DNA from: Moniliella sp. 'wahieum'
Taxonomy: Eukaryota; Basidiomycota; Moniliellomycetes; Moniliellales; Moniliellaceae
NCBI GenBank assembly: GCA_003971905.1
Contig: RSEE01000149.1
Location: 61,741 to 125,740, forward strand
Reading direction: 5' to 3'
Length of the DNA: 64,000 nt
Shown: piece after piece, positions 22,319-33,065 of the stretch
How the letters are laid out: every line of letters begins with the position of its first letter
Numbering within the stretch: position 1 is the stretch's first letter
The notes under the pieces: generated by a model
Told to the model about the DNA's origin: nothing
The model's input: only the letters and a program-made list of their open reading frames with translations
Database searches by the model: none
Made by a program: the position numbers and the translations under genes

Positions 22319-24126
22319 TTAATCGGCATACTTGCTCTTGGCGCGGATCCGAGGCCCATACTTCCAAAAGACGAATGGAATGGGGATCATGATGGTGTTT
22401 ACACCAGCCAAAAGCAGCGAGGCGCCAACAGCACCGAGACCGTTGTACATTTGCACGCTGAATAGGGGGAAGGCGGCGGCAGAGGTACATCGGCAGAGTG
22501 CGTTGGCAGCCAAGGCCGAGGCGGCCTTGGAGCGCCATACTTCGCCCGTAAATGTAAAGACGGCAATGAAGACGAGAAGAATGCCGTATCCAAACGGAAT
22601 GAGGGAGATGATTGGGGTAACCCAGTGGACGTGTTTGAACGACGTCAAGCCGAACAAGTACAGCCCCAAAGTGGTCAGCACACCTCCCACCATGGCCATA
22701 GGAAGCCGCTTTTCTGGCTCGGCATGGCCCGTCTTGGCCACTGAGACGTCGTACCACTTTCTCCAGAGGGGCACGGTGGCAATGCACAGTAGCATTCCCA
22801 CGGTCAGTCCGACGAAGGAAAGTCCGCATTGCCACAGAAGGAAGCCATGTAGCCTCATCACATAAGGCACGCTTGCATCAAGAGATAGGTGACACCCAGG
22901 AGGAAGGAGCTCCAGACACAGAGACAGATCATCATGGGTTCCCTCAGCAACTGGGGTACGCGCCCTAAGAACAAACGGAGTGTCTGAACTTGGGTGCGGT
23001 CACCCCGGTCCAGTTCAGCTTGAGAAACCCAGCGGGGGTCCCGTGTTTCTTCCCTCAGCTTCTTGGCACGCCGGGTGAGAATGACGGATGCCAACGTCTC
23101 TGGGCAGAGGAACAAATTGGCGAGCCAGAGAACAGTGGCCCAGATGATGATGACGTAGAAGCTCCAGCGATAGTTGTTGGTAAAGTAATCGACAAACCCA
23201 AAGATAAGGGGGCCGAGAACGGGTCCAAGGAACGGCTGTGCTCAGAAATGGTGTTAGATGATGCATGGTTAAGCATGAAGAAAACGTACACCAGCAGAGA
23301 AGATAGCCATCGGCTCGAAGGATTGCGACGGAGGAAACATATCGTGCACACCCCCCGGCAACACTGAGGAAGGCCGACGTACATACGCCAGTCACAAATC
23401 GGAAGATGAAGAAGACGGCGGGATTGTTGGCGAAGCGACGGGAAAGTTGAACAAGATAAATCCACCAAAGAAATGATATAGATGTTACGGCGTCCGTGGA
23501 ACTGGACCAAATCTTAAAGTCAGCCACCATTTTCCCAAAATTCTCGGTCCCGGGCGAAAGAAAGCCAGGGAGAAAGAAGACATACCTCTGAGATCGGACC
23601 AATCACTGCTGGGCCTACTCCTAGTGCCAGGACAAAGAGACTGACAGCGAGGAGGGCAACCTCGTGAGGAACGTGAAAGTCCCGTTGGATATACTCGTAC
23701 CCGCTCGAGGCCATGGAGGAGCAAGTGGTGCCACAGACGGAGCAGCCAACCACAATCCCGATGATCATTGACCTCTTCCACAAGGCCACGATTTGGGGTT
23801 GTCAGGATCGTCGAGCGGGTCCAGTTGATCTGCACTCTCGAGGTCGGCATCGCCCCGCACGTTCCAGGTAACAATCTTCCATTGTGGCTCCAGTGGCTCT
23901 TCCTTCTCTGGAGTGGAGTCCAGATGGAACTTTTCCTTTGGAGATACGGTACCGGAGGTACCTTGGGGGGTGGACCAGCCGGAGACTTTGCCAGAAGGGA
24001 GGAAAGGGGTTGTAGTGCCACCCGTCAGGGGGGTGGCTACGCCGCTATTGTTGGCGTATGTGGGGGGCATGGGGGTGACATCGCCGCTCACGGTGGGAGG
24101 GGCGTGTCGCTTCCGCTAAAGGTACC
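22319..24126 (-). CDS. MFS drug/polyamine-type transporter (DHA1-like), two introns, frame-broken
   Basis: This is a second plasma-membrane proton antiporter of the DHA1 group, clearly related to the gene at 7.1 kb but not a recent copy. Its hydrophilic amino tail ends in DPDNPKSWALWKRS. Landmarks are VGPAVIGPISE at helix 2, FIFRFVTGVCTSAFLSVAGG at helix 4, PFLGPVLGPLIFGFV at helix 5, CPETLASVILTRRAKKLREET before the central loop and EVWRSKAASALAANALCR near helix 10. Intron 1 is 23502-23585 (donor GTATGT) and intron 2 is 23236-23289 (donor GTACGT, between SAG and PFLG). Single-base losses in homopolymers explain breaks near 23787 (SWALW), 23476 and 23451 (FILFNFPVAFANN) and 22870 (MQAVPYV). 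The start is uncertain: ATG at 24126 needs one frame change, while ATG at 24070 is in frame. The stop is at 22319. Corrected length is about 556 aa. Confidence 0.85.
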
Positions 24127-24380
24127 ATGATGAGGGCGGGAGAGAGGCAGCACTTGGCTGTTGGGGGAGAGGAGGGGAGGAACGAGGGGGGTTGCGGTGC
24201 TGGTGAGAATCGGCAAGGAGGTGGGCGATGGCGCCGCAAGTCTTCGTGGTCCGTCATGCGGATGGGGGCCCGCAGGGATGGAGGAGGCGAATGGGTGTGG
24301 TGTGGAGGGGGGGAGGGGCGAAAAGTAGCTCAGTGGGCGTAAGGTGCGGCAGCGGTGCGCGCAAATGGCGGTACTGGCAC

Positions 24381-24390
24381 ATATATATAC
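24381..24390 (-). promoter_or_regulatory. Possible TATA box of the second MFS gene
   Basis: On the minus strand the sequence GTATATATAT lies about 255 nt upstream of the ATG at 24126. The distance is longer than at the other genes in this window, so the assignment is tentative. Confidence 0.35.
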
Positions 24391-27303
24391 ACAAGGTCAA
24401 GATGGCGTGTGGTGTGGGCCCAGCAAGCTGGCGGAGGTGGAGTGTGTCAGATGCGGCGGCGGGGGTTTGAAATTTGACGCACGGCGGGCGTACGTCGCTT
24501 TCCACCCGCCGACCGTCGGAGCGTGATCTGATCTCAGCCGCACACGCCGCCAGCGCCCTGCGGCTGAGGCCTGATCGATCCCAGATAGCGTGCATTTGAG
24601 CCTTGGAGAGCTGGGAGCGGCTGAGTCAAATGCTTACAGGTCACACCTGCCCATACCCGCTGGATGCTTCGTGTCCAAGCGCGCGACCTTGGCGCTCTTA
24701 GATCTTACGCCCCCGCACACTGCCCGCCCGCTGTCCGCACGGAATGGCGTCGAGCGGTTGAATGTTGAACGGGACGTCGACCTCAGTGAACGGGGTGACC
24801 GGCCGGTGACCAGTTGAACGGTTGAACGTTAAACCGTTCCTTGAACATTTGACTCCAGGCCCCTTTCCCGGGTCTGCCCGCGCTGACGCCGGCTGGGCCC
24901 GAGCGCGGAACGATGGCAGAGTGGGCGGCTTTTTACCACCGCCAAAGGTCGCATGTTCGCAGATGGGGCGGTGATCGAGTGATCGCTCGATGCTCGGATC
25001 ACCGATCGATCACCGGCGAAGTCACCCTTCCCAGTTGCCCCAGCCTCCGTCGAACCACCCGCTAGTCTGCCTGCCCAAACCACCGCCAAATTTCTAAGTC
25101 CACCGATTCAACCGTCCAGCTGCAGGCCCAGCGGAGAAGGGCAGTGTGCATACCACCAGCTGATAACTTTGTGCTTGCCTTTCTGGGCCAACGGTATTTT
25201 TCCCTTTTTTTCGCCCTTAAATTTGTCCGCTCGGACCTGTTGCAGGGGTAATACGTTGCACTCCCTAGGATCGTACTATAGCGATGGTCTTCGGGCACTC
25301 ATGCGGCGTTAGCGGTGCCGCCGTACCAAAGTGCGATCATCGATATTGCATCGATCAAGATCCAATCAACATTCGGATGATCTCTCGATCATCGACGATG
25401 CATGGTGCCCGATGCGCGATAGTCGACAAAGGGTGCACAGGCTTGGCACAGTTCCCAATGTCAACGAATGATGCACAATGGATCTTGCTGATGATGTAAT
25501 GGCGAGTGCTGGTCTAAGAAATATAGGTCCGGGTAGTGTCCAAGATGCTCTTTTCAGCCAAGCTTCAAGCTTCAAGCTCCAAGGCTTCAAGCTTCAAGCT
25601 TCATTAATCGCTCCTTTCTCGCAGACTCACATGGCTCACTTCAAGCATCATCGTCATCGATCGTTCCACATATAATAGGAACGGCGATATCGGTCATCGC
25701 TGAATCTCATCTCCGTTTCGGTCTCCTGGTTTCCATCTCAGTCTCTCCTTTGGCGCCCAAATGGATCGATACCGACAAAGTTTCCCATCATCTATATCAC
25801 TAGCTCATCAACGTTCATATTCAATGTCATTAATCTCCGACGTCATTAGTTCAATGCACTCACTATAGAGCAGAACCCCACAGTAATAGCCTTCAGACTA
25901 CGCTGACGTAGACGAAGCAACCCAACGAAGAAAAGGGACAGATGCGGTCCAATTTCTCTCTAAAAAAAGACCTATATTCTATCCCAGAGAGTGCGTGTGG
26001 AGAGTTGTGTGATGTGTGTGAGTCATATAATATCCCTTAGCTGGCCGTATGGTCAAACAGTAACAGCCTAGAATGTACGTGCCTTTTCTTGGTCTTCTGC
26101 CCGTTCCCACAGATAGAGTTGTAGAGACCAGGCTGACCAATCCCCACATTTGTTTTCCCAGTACCTCCTGTCATGTAGCCTAGGGGCTATAAGCGAGGGA
26201 GAGACGAGGCCCTGTCAGATCTGGGCGACGGGGAATGGCAAGATACCGTTCGTCAGAAGAGGATACAGGAGGCATCAGATAATATAGGGAACAGAAACAA
26301 AAGGGAAGAAGGGAAGGCGAGTAGATACACAGGATGCAGAATTGGAAATTGTGGAGAGAGAGCTCAGTCAGGAGACATAATGTCTCGTCTCTAATGTTAG
26401 GATATCCCCGCCGACGGATCCTGAAAGCCGAAAGCTTTGTAGCTTGGTGCCCTCCGCAGGTATCAGCTCCCAGATCTCAGTTCTAAGTAGGCACAGCTCT
26501 CATACCCTTTTGTTTTGGGAGCCTTGGCTGCAGCGACCTCAGGTCTGGTACCTGACCACATTCTTCACGAATATCTTCCTACATGACAAAACGCGGATAA
26601 TATGGAACCCTCCTCTCACTTATAACCATTCTATTGGAGATGCTGGCCCTTCGGCTAAGGTCTTCTTTCTGTACTGGTAATTCACTTCTCCTATCATCTC
26701 TCTCCGTAGGTTAGAGCCCAGAGAAGAAGGGACGCTGTCCGAATTTCGACTGAAAAGAAAATAGAAGCAGGAGCCGCTCTCTGTCTGCATCGGAGCCGAT
26801 CGGACGAAATCACAGGTCTTGCCTTCACACAGTCCGAAATGAATGTCTGATTGTCAGGCCCACTCTTCAAAACCTTCAAGAAAAAAAGAGAAGAGTATGA
26901 TAACGGATCAAAAGAAGGCCATTAACCATTAACTGCATTAACCCTCACATCCGTCAGTATTCATTACAAGATGGCCAACGGATTCGGCTCGTCCACTGTT
27001 CCGTCGTCCACACCGGTTGACTGTCCATACCACCAACATATAACAATTCTACTAATCGTCCATGAAAATTGTATGCTCGATGTATGTCGGTGGCGGCGAT
27101 GGCTGTGGCGGCAGTTGGGACACAAAAACGCGGTCCTATACAGAATCTTTTCCCATTGAATCCATTGTGTTGTGCACAACTTTTCAGTAGTATAACGGAA
27201 ACCCGTTCCGCGCCAAGGTTGCTCTCGTCCAGCGTTTGCTGACAGCTCGCGCCCGCCAAAATTGGAATCCAATGCAGTTCCCAGTAATCCACGGGACCCT
27301 CTC
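24391..27303. other. Long intergenic region up to the retrotransposon
   Basis: No gene is supported. Repeated words stand out: TTGAACG/CGTTCAA and GGTGACC copies at 24755-24850, GATCGAT/ATCGATC clusters at 24970-25015 and 25335-25385, and TTCAAGC heptamers at 25558-25604. Between 25900 and 27300 the DNA is more AT-rich with no recognisable coding, RNA or solo LTR. The short frames at 26444-26680 and 26954-27292 have no known domain. Confidence 0.45.
25558..25604. repeat. TTCAAGC heptamer cluster
   Basis: AAGCTTCAAGCTTCAAGC is followed by a spacer (TCCAAGG) and a second CTTCAAGCTTCAAGCTTC block, giving about five copies of the heptamer. The same word recurs in spacers across the window. Confidence 0.8.
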
Positions 27304-27484
27304 TGTCACAGTCGGGGCTAAGGCGAGGGAGACCAGGATCGGACTAGGCCAAGGGGTGTAGCAATCGTTCGTGGGGAAGAAGCAAGAACAGAGGACATGG
27401 TGCGAAGTGGAAGGAACAGGGAAGGAGCGAGACGCTCGAGACGAAGAAATTGGAAATGGGAGCGAGATCAGCCAAACTATGACA
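27304..27484 (-). repeat. 3' LTR of the chromovirus
   Basis: This is the 181-bp copy at the downstream end of the element, identical to 32880-33060. CTCTC precedes it on the plus strand, and the polypurine tract adjoins its inner edge. Confidence 0.95.
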
Positions 27485-27494
27485 TTGCCCCCTT

Positions 27495-30400
27495 TCAGAC
27501 CTCATCTCCCGGGCGGCGACGGAGGCGAGAGAGGGCGAGTCGGCGGGCATGGAGACAGCTATCGGGGTAGAGGGCTTGGAAACGGACCACTGGCTCGGCG
27601 TCATGAGACATGTCCGCAGCGGGTACCCACTCCCGCTCGTGGACAGGATAGCCCCGGAAGTGAACAAAGTACTCAATGCGGCCACCACGACCCTTGCGGC
27701 GAGAGTCGAGGACATGTTCAACCTCGTGATGAACCGCACCATCATCAGCATACTCGGGGAGAGGGGCGGGGCTCAATCAAGCGGGCAGGGACCACGTCAC
27801 CAGGGGTGTAGGCTCGCAAGCGGGACACATGGAACACGTCATGGGGTGTAGGTAGTCGGGGAGGCGGACCTGGTATGCGGCGCGGCCCACGGCGCGGACA
27901 ATGGGAAAGGGGCCGAGGTAGCGATAGTCGAGGCCGTCAGAAGGCCGCTGGCTGGCCACATAGCCGTCCCGACGGACCAAGACAGGCTGGCCAGCAGTAA
28001 GGAAGCCGCCTCGGTGCGCTGCTGATCGGCATAATGCTTGTAGCGGTCTTGGGCCGCGGCGAGCGTGCGGCGGGCCACCGCCTGGGCCGAGCGCAAGTCC
28101 TCCAAATATGACGCAGCATCGGGCACGGGCGAAGTGGAGGGCTCCAACTCCCCCCGGGGAGTAACCATAGGTGAGGACAAAGGGGGACTGGTGGGTGCTC
28201 GAGTGGGAGGACGAGTTGTAGGCGAATTCGGCCGGGGAGGAGGTCGAACCAGTTGGACTGCTGCTCGTCGAGGTAGCAGCGGAGGTGCTGTTCGAGGATC
28301 TGGTTGAGTCGCTCAGTCTGGCCGTCCGTCTGGGGGTGGTACGCGGTGTGAGGCTCGACTTGATGCCCAAGTCGGCACACAAGGCTTGCCAGAAGTGGCT
28401 TGTGAAGGTCGGTCCCCGATCACTCACCAGATCCCGAGGAAGGCCATGGTAGCGAAAGACATGGTGTACAAACTGGCGTGCGAGCTGGGGCGCAGTGTCC
28501 GTCGTGTGGGCGGGAATGAAGTGACCATTTTGGTAAAACGATCCACCACCACCAGAATCGCGTCGTAACCATTGGATCGGGGAAGCTGGGTAATGTGGTC
28601 CATCGTCAAGTGGGTCCAGGGGCCTTGGGGAGGGGGAAGGGGCTGAAGGAGTCCCGGGTTGGTGCGAGGCGCTTTGGTCCGTTGACAGCGGTCGCACGAG
28701 CGCACGTAGGCCCACACGTCGGCTGACAGGGGGCCACCAATATTGAGCGCGGACACGGGCCAACGTCTTGTCGCGCCCTTCATGGCCCGCCTGCCGAGTC
28801 GTGGGCTTGGTGGAGAATGGTAGCACGGATCGCGGGTCGCTGGACGTAATAGACCTGGTTTCCGTGCCACAAAAAGCCGTCGCGGACCGTCAAAGCATGG
28901 GGGTGGGGTGGGCCGTAGCAGGGACCAACGAGGGTCACGAGGCACGAGTTGGCGGATGCGCTGTCGAATCTCGTCGGCAGACACTCGCCCCACCACCGGC
29001 GTAACGGGGTCCGCCGCCATGAGCTCGAGGGCGGCGGCAGAACGTTCGGACATGGGCTCCACCTACTTGAGGTGCCGCGTCAGCGGGCCGGGACCCCTCC
29101 GCGAGGTCGGGACGGCGCGACAACCCGTCGGCTGCACCATTCTTCTGCCCGGCACGGTACACCATAGCAAGGCGGTAGGGGACAGGGTCTGGCGCCATCG
29201 GCCCTGGCGGCGGTTCAACAGGCGGGGGGCGGAACGTAGCAATGGCCTCGTGGTCCGTAAGCACTTGGACAGTCTCAACACTTTCGACGTAATGGCGCCA
29301 CACCTCCACGGCGGCCACGATGGCCAGCACCTCCTTTTCGGACGTAGTATAGTTCAGCTCGGCCGCGGTGAACTTGCGAGAATGGAAGGCGACCGGCCGC
29401 CAACGACCGTGAACATCCTGCTGGGCGAGCACCGCACCAAGCGCCGCGTCCGACGCGTCAGTCTCGAGGCGAAGGGCGAGTGGGATCAAAGTGGCAGAGG
29501 AGGTGGGGCGAGGCAAAGACGCGCTTGAGCTCGGCAAATGCCGCTTCGCAGGCTGGGGTCCAAGAAAACCGCTGGTCCTTGCGTGTCAGGTCGGACAGGG
29601 GGGCTGAGATACGGGCAAAAGAACGGACGAAGTGACGGTAGTAGTTGGCGAAGCCGAGGAAGACTTGAACTTGGCGAGAGGTTCTGGGTGTTGGCCACGA
29701 CCGAATCGACTCAACCTTGGACGGGTCCATCCCGATCCCGTCAGGCGAAACGACGTAGCCCAGGTACTCGGTGCGGCGTGTGTGGAACTGACACTTGTCG
29801 GGATTGAGGTAGAACTTGGCCAGCTGCAGACGCCGGAGGACCTCGGCAACGTGGCGCGCGTGCTCCATCTCATTAGTCGAGAAGATGAGGATGTCGTCGA
29901 GGTATGCCAGTACCGAGACGTCGAGGAGGTCGCGGAGGAGGTCGTTCATCACAGCTTGGAAGGTGGCAGGGGTTGCAAAGGCCAAACGGCATAACAAGGG
30001 ATTCAAAGTGTCCGTACCGAGTGCGGAAGGCAGTCTTACTCTCGTCGCCTTCTCTCACCCGCAACAAGTTATACGCCCCACGGAGGTCAAGCTTGGTGAA
30101 GATGCGGGCCCTCGAGAGGCGGTCCAACGAGTCGCTAATCAGAGGCAGAGCCAACCGGTTCTTGATCGTAACCGAGTTGAGCGCACGATAGTCCACGCAC
30201 AGGCGCAACGAGCCGTCCTTCTTTTTGAAAAACAGGACGCCCGCGCCGAAGGGGACTTGGACGGACGGATGAACCCGGCAGCCAGGTTCTCCTTGAGCCA
30301 CTGGGACAAGGCCTGCATTTCGCCCGTCGACAAGGGGTAGAGGCGAGTGAAGGTGGGGGCGGCGCCGGGGACAAGGTCGATGGCGTGATCGGCGGCACGA

Positions 30401-30649
30401 TGGGCGGGGAGCGTCTTAGCCCCTGACTTGGAAAAGGCGCTAAGGAAGGAGTGGTAGCGGGGAGGGACTGTCTGGCGGACGTGCTCGAGGTACTCGGGTG
30501 TCAAACTCGTCGGGAAACATTGGCTCGGGACCGCCAGCGACCGCGACGGACGAGACGGCCAACTCGGGCTCAGGGGGAAAGGCGACGTTTACCATGGCCT
30601 CGGGTTCCTTGACCACCTCGAGCTCAAACTGCTCCAGAGAGAATGTCAA
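27495..30649 (-). CDS. pol: Retrotransposon pol: reverse transcriptase, RNase H, integrase, chromodomain (frame-broken)
   Basis: This is the second half of the element's polyprotein. Reverse transcriptase runs from about 30300 to 29500, with [30 protein letters not shown] and the catalytic YLDD at 29893-29904. RNase H follows with [18 protein letters not shown] (about 29470-29420) and [13 protein letters not shown]. Integrase has a zinc-binding part and the catalytic core: [20 protein letters not shown] with the first Asp (about 28600), [17 protein letters not shown] with the second (about 28410) and [17 protein letters not shown] with the Glu (about 28310). A chromodomain closes the protein (about 27710-27560), with [19 protein letters not shown] and EREWVPA. 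Chromodomains of this kind target insertion to marked chromatin. Frames switch near 29990, 29500, 28400, 28250 and 27800. The stop is at 27495. Confidence 0.92.
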
Positions 30650-32838
30650 TAGGCGGTCCAGACCGAGAAGGCAAGGAGGGACCCGGGCCAGAGGGCGCCG
30701 AGGAAGGGTGTGGGGGAGGCTGCGTACCGCGCGAAGGGGGGTGGGACGAAGTGGGCAAGGGAGGGGAGGAGGGACGGGCTGGGAGGGAACCGAGGAGGGA
30801 AAAGGAATCGAGTTGACAGAGGGGGGCGAGATGGGGTTAGGTGGGGAGGTGGACTTGGGCCGGGGCCCGGGCGAGTGCTGGTGCTGGTGCGTAGTCTTGG
30901 TCTTGGGCTGGTCTTGGTGCTTGGGCTGTCTTGGTGCTTGGGCTGGTCTTGGTGCTTGGGCTGGTCTTGGTGCTTGGGCTGGTCTTGGTGCTTGGGCTGG
31001 TTCTGGTGCTTGGGCTGGTCTTGGGGCTGAGGCCGGGGTACAGTCGTGGAAGGCATATGGTGATCACGGCACTGCACCTTATCAAAGTAAAGGGTGTGCG
31101 AGGGGTAGTCGGTGCTGGGGTTGTGAGTTTCCAGAAAAGGGAGACCGAGGATGAGGGGGTGATGGAGGGAAGTGAGGAAAAACTCCTCAGTTGAGACATG
31201 GGAGCCGATCACGACAGGCGCCTTCACCGCTTGGGTCACCAGACCCGAGGAAATGGGACGCCCGTCTACCACCCTGACGACCACGGGCGACGGCAGCGTG
31301 CGAGGAACCAGGCCATGCTGGCGGGCAAAACCATGGTCCATGAAAATACTGTTCGCACCAGAGTCGACCAAGGCGGTGACCGGGATCGGGGAAAGGGAGA
31401 CGGAGACGAGGGGCCAGGATGCAGATGGCGAGTAACGTGAAAGACCGAGAGGAGGGGGGACAGGGCCCCACTGCCCCTCAGACAGAATCAGCGGCGGGGC
31501 CGAGGAGGCGGCGGGAGACCTGGACGTGGGGCACTCGGCAATGAGGTGGTCACGGGAACCGCAGTAGAAGCACGCACCTTGAGCGCGGCGCTCGGTGCGC
31601 CGTGCCGCCGCTTCGGCGGTGGCGGTGGCTGCGCTGAGGTCCATGGGCTCGGCTTCGGGCGACGAGGGCCGAAACCAATGATTGCCGCCCGATCCCGGGG
31701 AGGTTGCGGTACCACGAGCGCCCAGCGATTGCGATTGGTCGATGTCAATGGCCGCTGTGCGCAGTTGTTCGAAACTGATCCGTCCAAAGTGAGCCGACTC
31801 GCCGCGGGAGGCGATTGCGTCACGCACCCGCGGCTTCAAGCCGTACAGAAAGTAATAGTAGCGGTCCTCATCCGACGCGTTGGGGTTCCAGCGACGTAGC
31901 AGAACCGTGAACGTAGCGGAATAGTCCGCTGCAGATCCTGTCTGCCGAAGACGACGAAACTCCTCAAACGCCTTCAGCGCCGGGTTGCGCTCGCCCACTG
32001 CTCCAGGAAAGCTGCGCGAAACGCAGGCCAAGACTGGAGGGCGGTGTGGTGCGCGCCTCCAGGGGAAGGGCCACCTCCGAGCCGAACTGCTCGACCCAAG
32101 TGAGGGCCTCTCCCTGCAGCAGGCCCATGAAGCGGTCGATCCATGCCGCCGCGCCCATATGCGTGAGGGCGACGCGCGCGTAAATCTCGAAGGAGGTGAC
32201 GACGTGCTGGGCCTGGACCGGTCACGAGAGTTGGGATTCGCACCAGACGACGGGCGGAAACGAACGGGCTCGAACATCTTAGGCTCTTCCGACACCGTGT
32301 TCGGGATGGCAGTCAGATCACCATAAGGCCCAGGGGCGGGAGCGGGGGCGGGGGCCGAGGACACCACGCCAGTTTGAGCCTCCCGTACCGAGGCGGCCAA
32401 CCGGGCCTCTTCCGCGGCAAGCGCCGCCTCCTCCCGCCGCTGACGGAGGCGGTGCTCACGGCGCTTCGCCTCTTGCTCATCCTCGAAAGCGCGGCGCTGG
32501 TCCTCCTGGGCTGCAAGGTAGGCCTGGTGTTCCCGGGCCTCCGTCAACAGAAGCTGGCGCATTCTGCGGGCCTCATCGACCCGGCGCTGAGCGGCCTCGA
32601 GGTCCAGGCCGGACAAGTCGGAGGCAGGCAATGTATACCCCGGGGGCGCGGGCGCAACAGACGGAGCTGCATGGGGGGGTTCAGAGGGCCCAGCCGGGTG
32701 GAACCACTCCGGGCCATCGTCGTCGAACGGAGCGTCAGAGGGGGGGTCGGACGGGGGTCGGATCGGGCCGCGCCGCGCGATGGGGTGCGGCGCGCTAGGG
32801 TTACTGGGGTCACGGGGGTTGTCGTGGATCGAGGACAT
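30646..32838 (-). CDS. gag: Retrotransposon gag and protease
   Basis: The capsid-type protein starts at an ATG at 32838 shortly after the primer site. It has a Pro-rich head, a long Glu/Arg/Ala helical segment (about residues 75-165), and the capsid core with AFEEFRRLRQTGSAADYSA and RYYYFLYGLKPRVRDAIAS. The core is partly read in another frame (about 32240-31960, with IDRFMGLLQGEALTWVEQF). A CCHC knuckle CFYCGSRDHLIAEC lies at 31530-31575. The aspartic protease active site VDSGANS is at 31351-31365, followed by LILGLPFLETHNP, the family's ILG motif. After the protease comes a repeated DQPKHQ linker (about 31025-30890). The frame as given ends at 30646, just before the reverse transcriptase. 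Confidence 0.9.
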   Translation of the reverse strand: MSSIHDNPRDPSNPSAPHPIARRGPIRPPSDPPSDAPFDDDGPEWFHPAGPSEPPHAAPSVAPAPPGYTLPASDLSGLDLEAAQRRVDEARRMRQLLLTEAREHQAYLAAQEDQRRAFEDEQEAKRREHRLRQRREEAALAAEEARLAASVREAQTGVVSSAPAPAPAPGPYGDLTAIPNTVSEEPKMFEPVRFRPSSGANPNSRDRSRPSTSSPPSRFTRASPSRIWARRHGSTASWACCRERPSLGSSSSARRWPFPWRRAPHRPPVLACVSRSFPGAVGERNPALKAFEEFRRLRQTGSAADYSATFTVLLRRWNPNASDEDRYYYFLYGLKPRVRDAIASRGESAHFGRISFEQLRTAAIDIDQSQSLGARGTATSPGSGGNHWFRPSSPEAEPMDLSAATATAEAAARRTERRAQGACFYCGSRDHLIAECPTSRSPAASSAPPLILSEGQWGPVPPPLGLSRYSPSASWPLVSVSLSPIPVTALVDSGANSIFMDHGFARQHGLVPRTLPSPVVVRVVDGRPISSGLVTQAVKAPVVIGSHVSTEEFFLTSLHHPLILGLPFLETHNPSTDYPSHTLYFDKVQCRDHHMPSTTVPRPQPQDQPKHQNQPKHQDQPKHQDQPKHQDQPKHQDSPSTKTSPRPRLRTSTSTRPGPGPSPPPHLTPSRPPLSTRFLFPPRFPPSPSLLPSLAHFVPPPFARYAASPTPFLGALWPGSLLAFSVWTAY
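30890..31025 (-). repeat. In-frame DQPKHQ-type coding repeat between protease and reverse transcriptase
   Basis: A unit of about 18 nt, reading CTTGGTGCTTGGGCTGGT on the plus strand, is repeated about six to seven times. On the coding strand it encodes QPKHQD repeats, a charged, unstructured linker inside the polyprotein. Confidence 0.8.
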
Positions 32839-32868
32839 GTCTGGTCGGGCTCGCCTGTTGACGGTTAG

Positions 32869-32877
32869 ACGAACGAT
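32869..32877 (-). promoter_or_regulatory. Probable self-priming primer-binding site of the retrotransposon
   Basis: On the element's sense strand, two bases after the end of the upstream LTR, stands ATCGTTCGT. The sense strand of the LTR contains the exact complement ACGAACGAT (32940-32948; second copy 27364-27372). No sequence matching a tRNA 3' end is present at this place. Elements of the Tf1/sushi group prime reverse transcription by folding the 5' end of their own RNA onto such a site. Confidence 0.6.
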
Positions 32878-32879
32878 AA

Positions 32880-33060
32880 TGTCACAGTCGGGGCTAAGGC
32901 GAGGGAGACCAGGATCGGACTAGGCCAAGGGGTGTAGCAATCGTTCGTGGGGAAGAAGCAAGAACAGAGGACATGGTGCGAAGTGGAAGGAACAGGGAAG
33001 GAGCGAGACGCTCGAGACGAAGAAATTGGAAATGGGAGCGAGATCAGCCAAACTATGACA
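32880..33060 (-). repeat. 5' LTR of the chromovirus
   Basis: This is the 181-bp copy at the upstream end of the minus-strand element, identical to 27304-27484. CTCTC follows it on the plus strand as the target duplication. Confidence 0.95.
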
Positions 33061-33065
33061 CTCTC

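Larger units (their letters stand above)
27304..33060 (-). mobile_element. Complete Ty3/gypsy chromovirus-type LTR retrotransposon
   Basis: This 5,757-bp element is oriented on the minus strand. Two 181-bp LTRs (27304-27484 and 32880-33060), identical as read here, begin TGTCA and end TGACA. The 5-bp sequence CTCTC flanks both ends (27299-27303 and 33061-33065), a perfect target-site duplication. In element order the domains are gag with a CCHC knuckle, protease, reverse transcriptase, RNase H, integrase and a terminal chromodomain, which places it among chromoviruses. A purine tract GAAAGGGGG (complement of 27487-27495) abuts the downstream LTR as the polypurine tract. The primer site directly after the upstream LTR is not tRNA-like but complements the LTR itself. 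The identical LTRs imply a recent insertion, so the frame breaks inside are more likely sequence errors than decay. Confidence 0.95.

Noticed and set aside
22319-24126. Recent tandem copy of the 7.1-kb MFS gene
   Set aside because: Intron number, loop sequences and amino tail differ; the two are family members, not a recent duplication.
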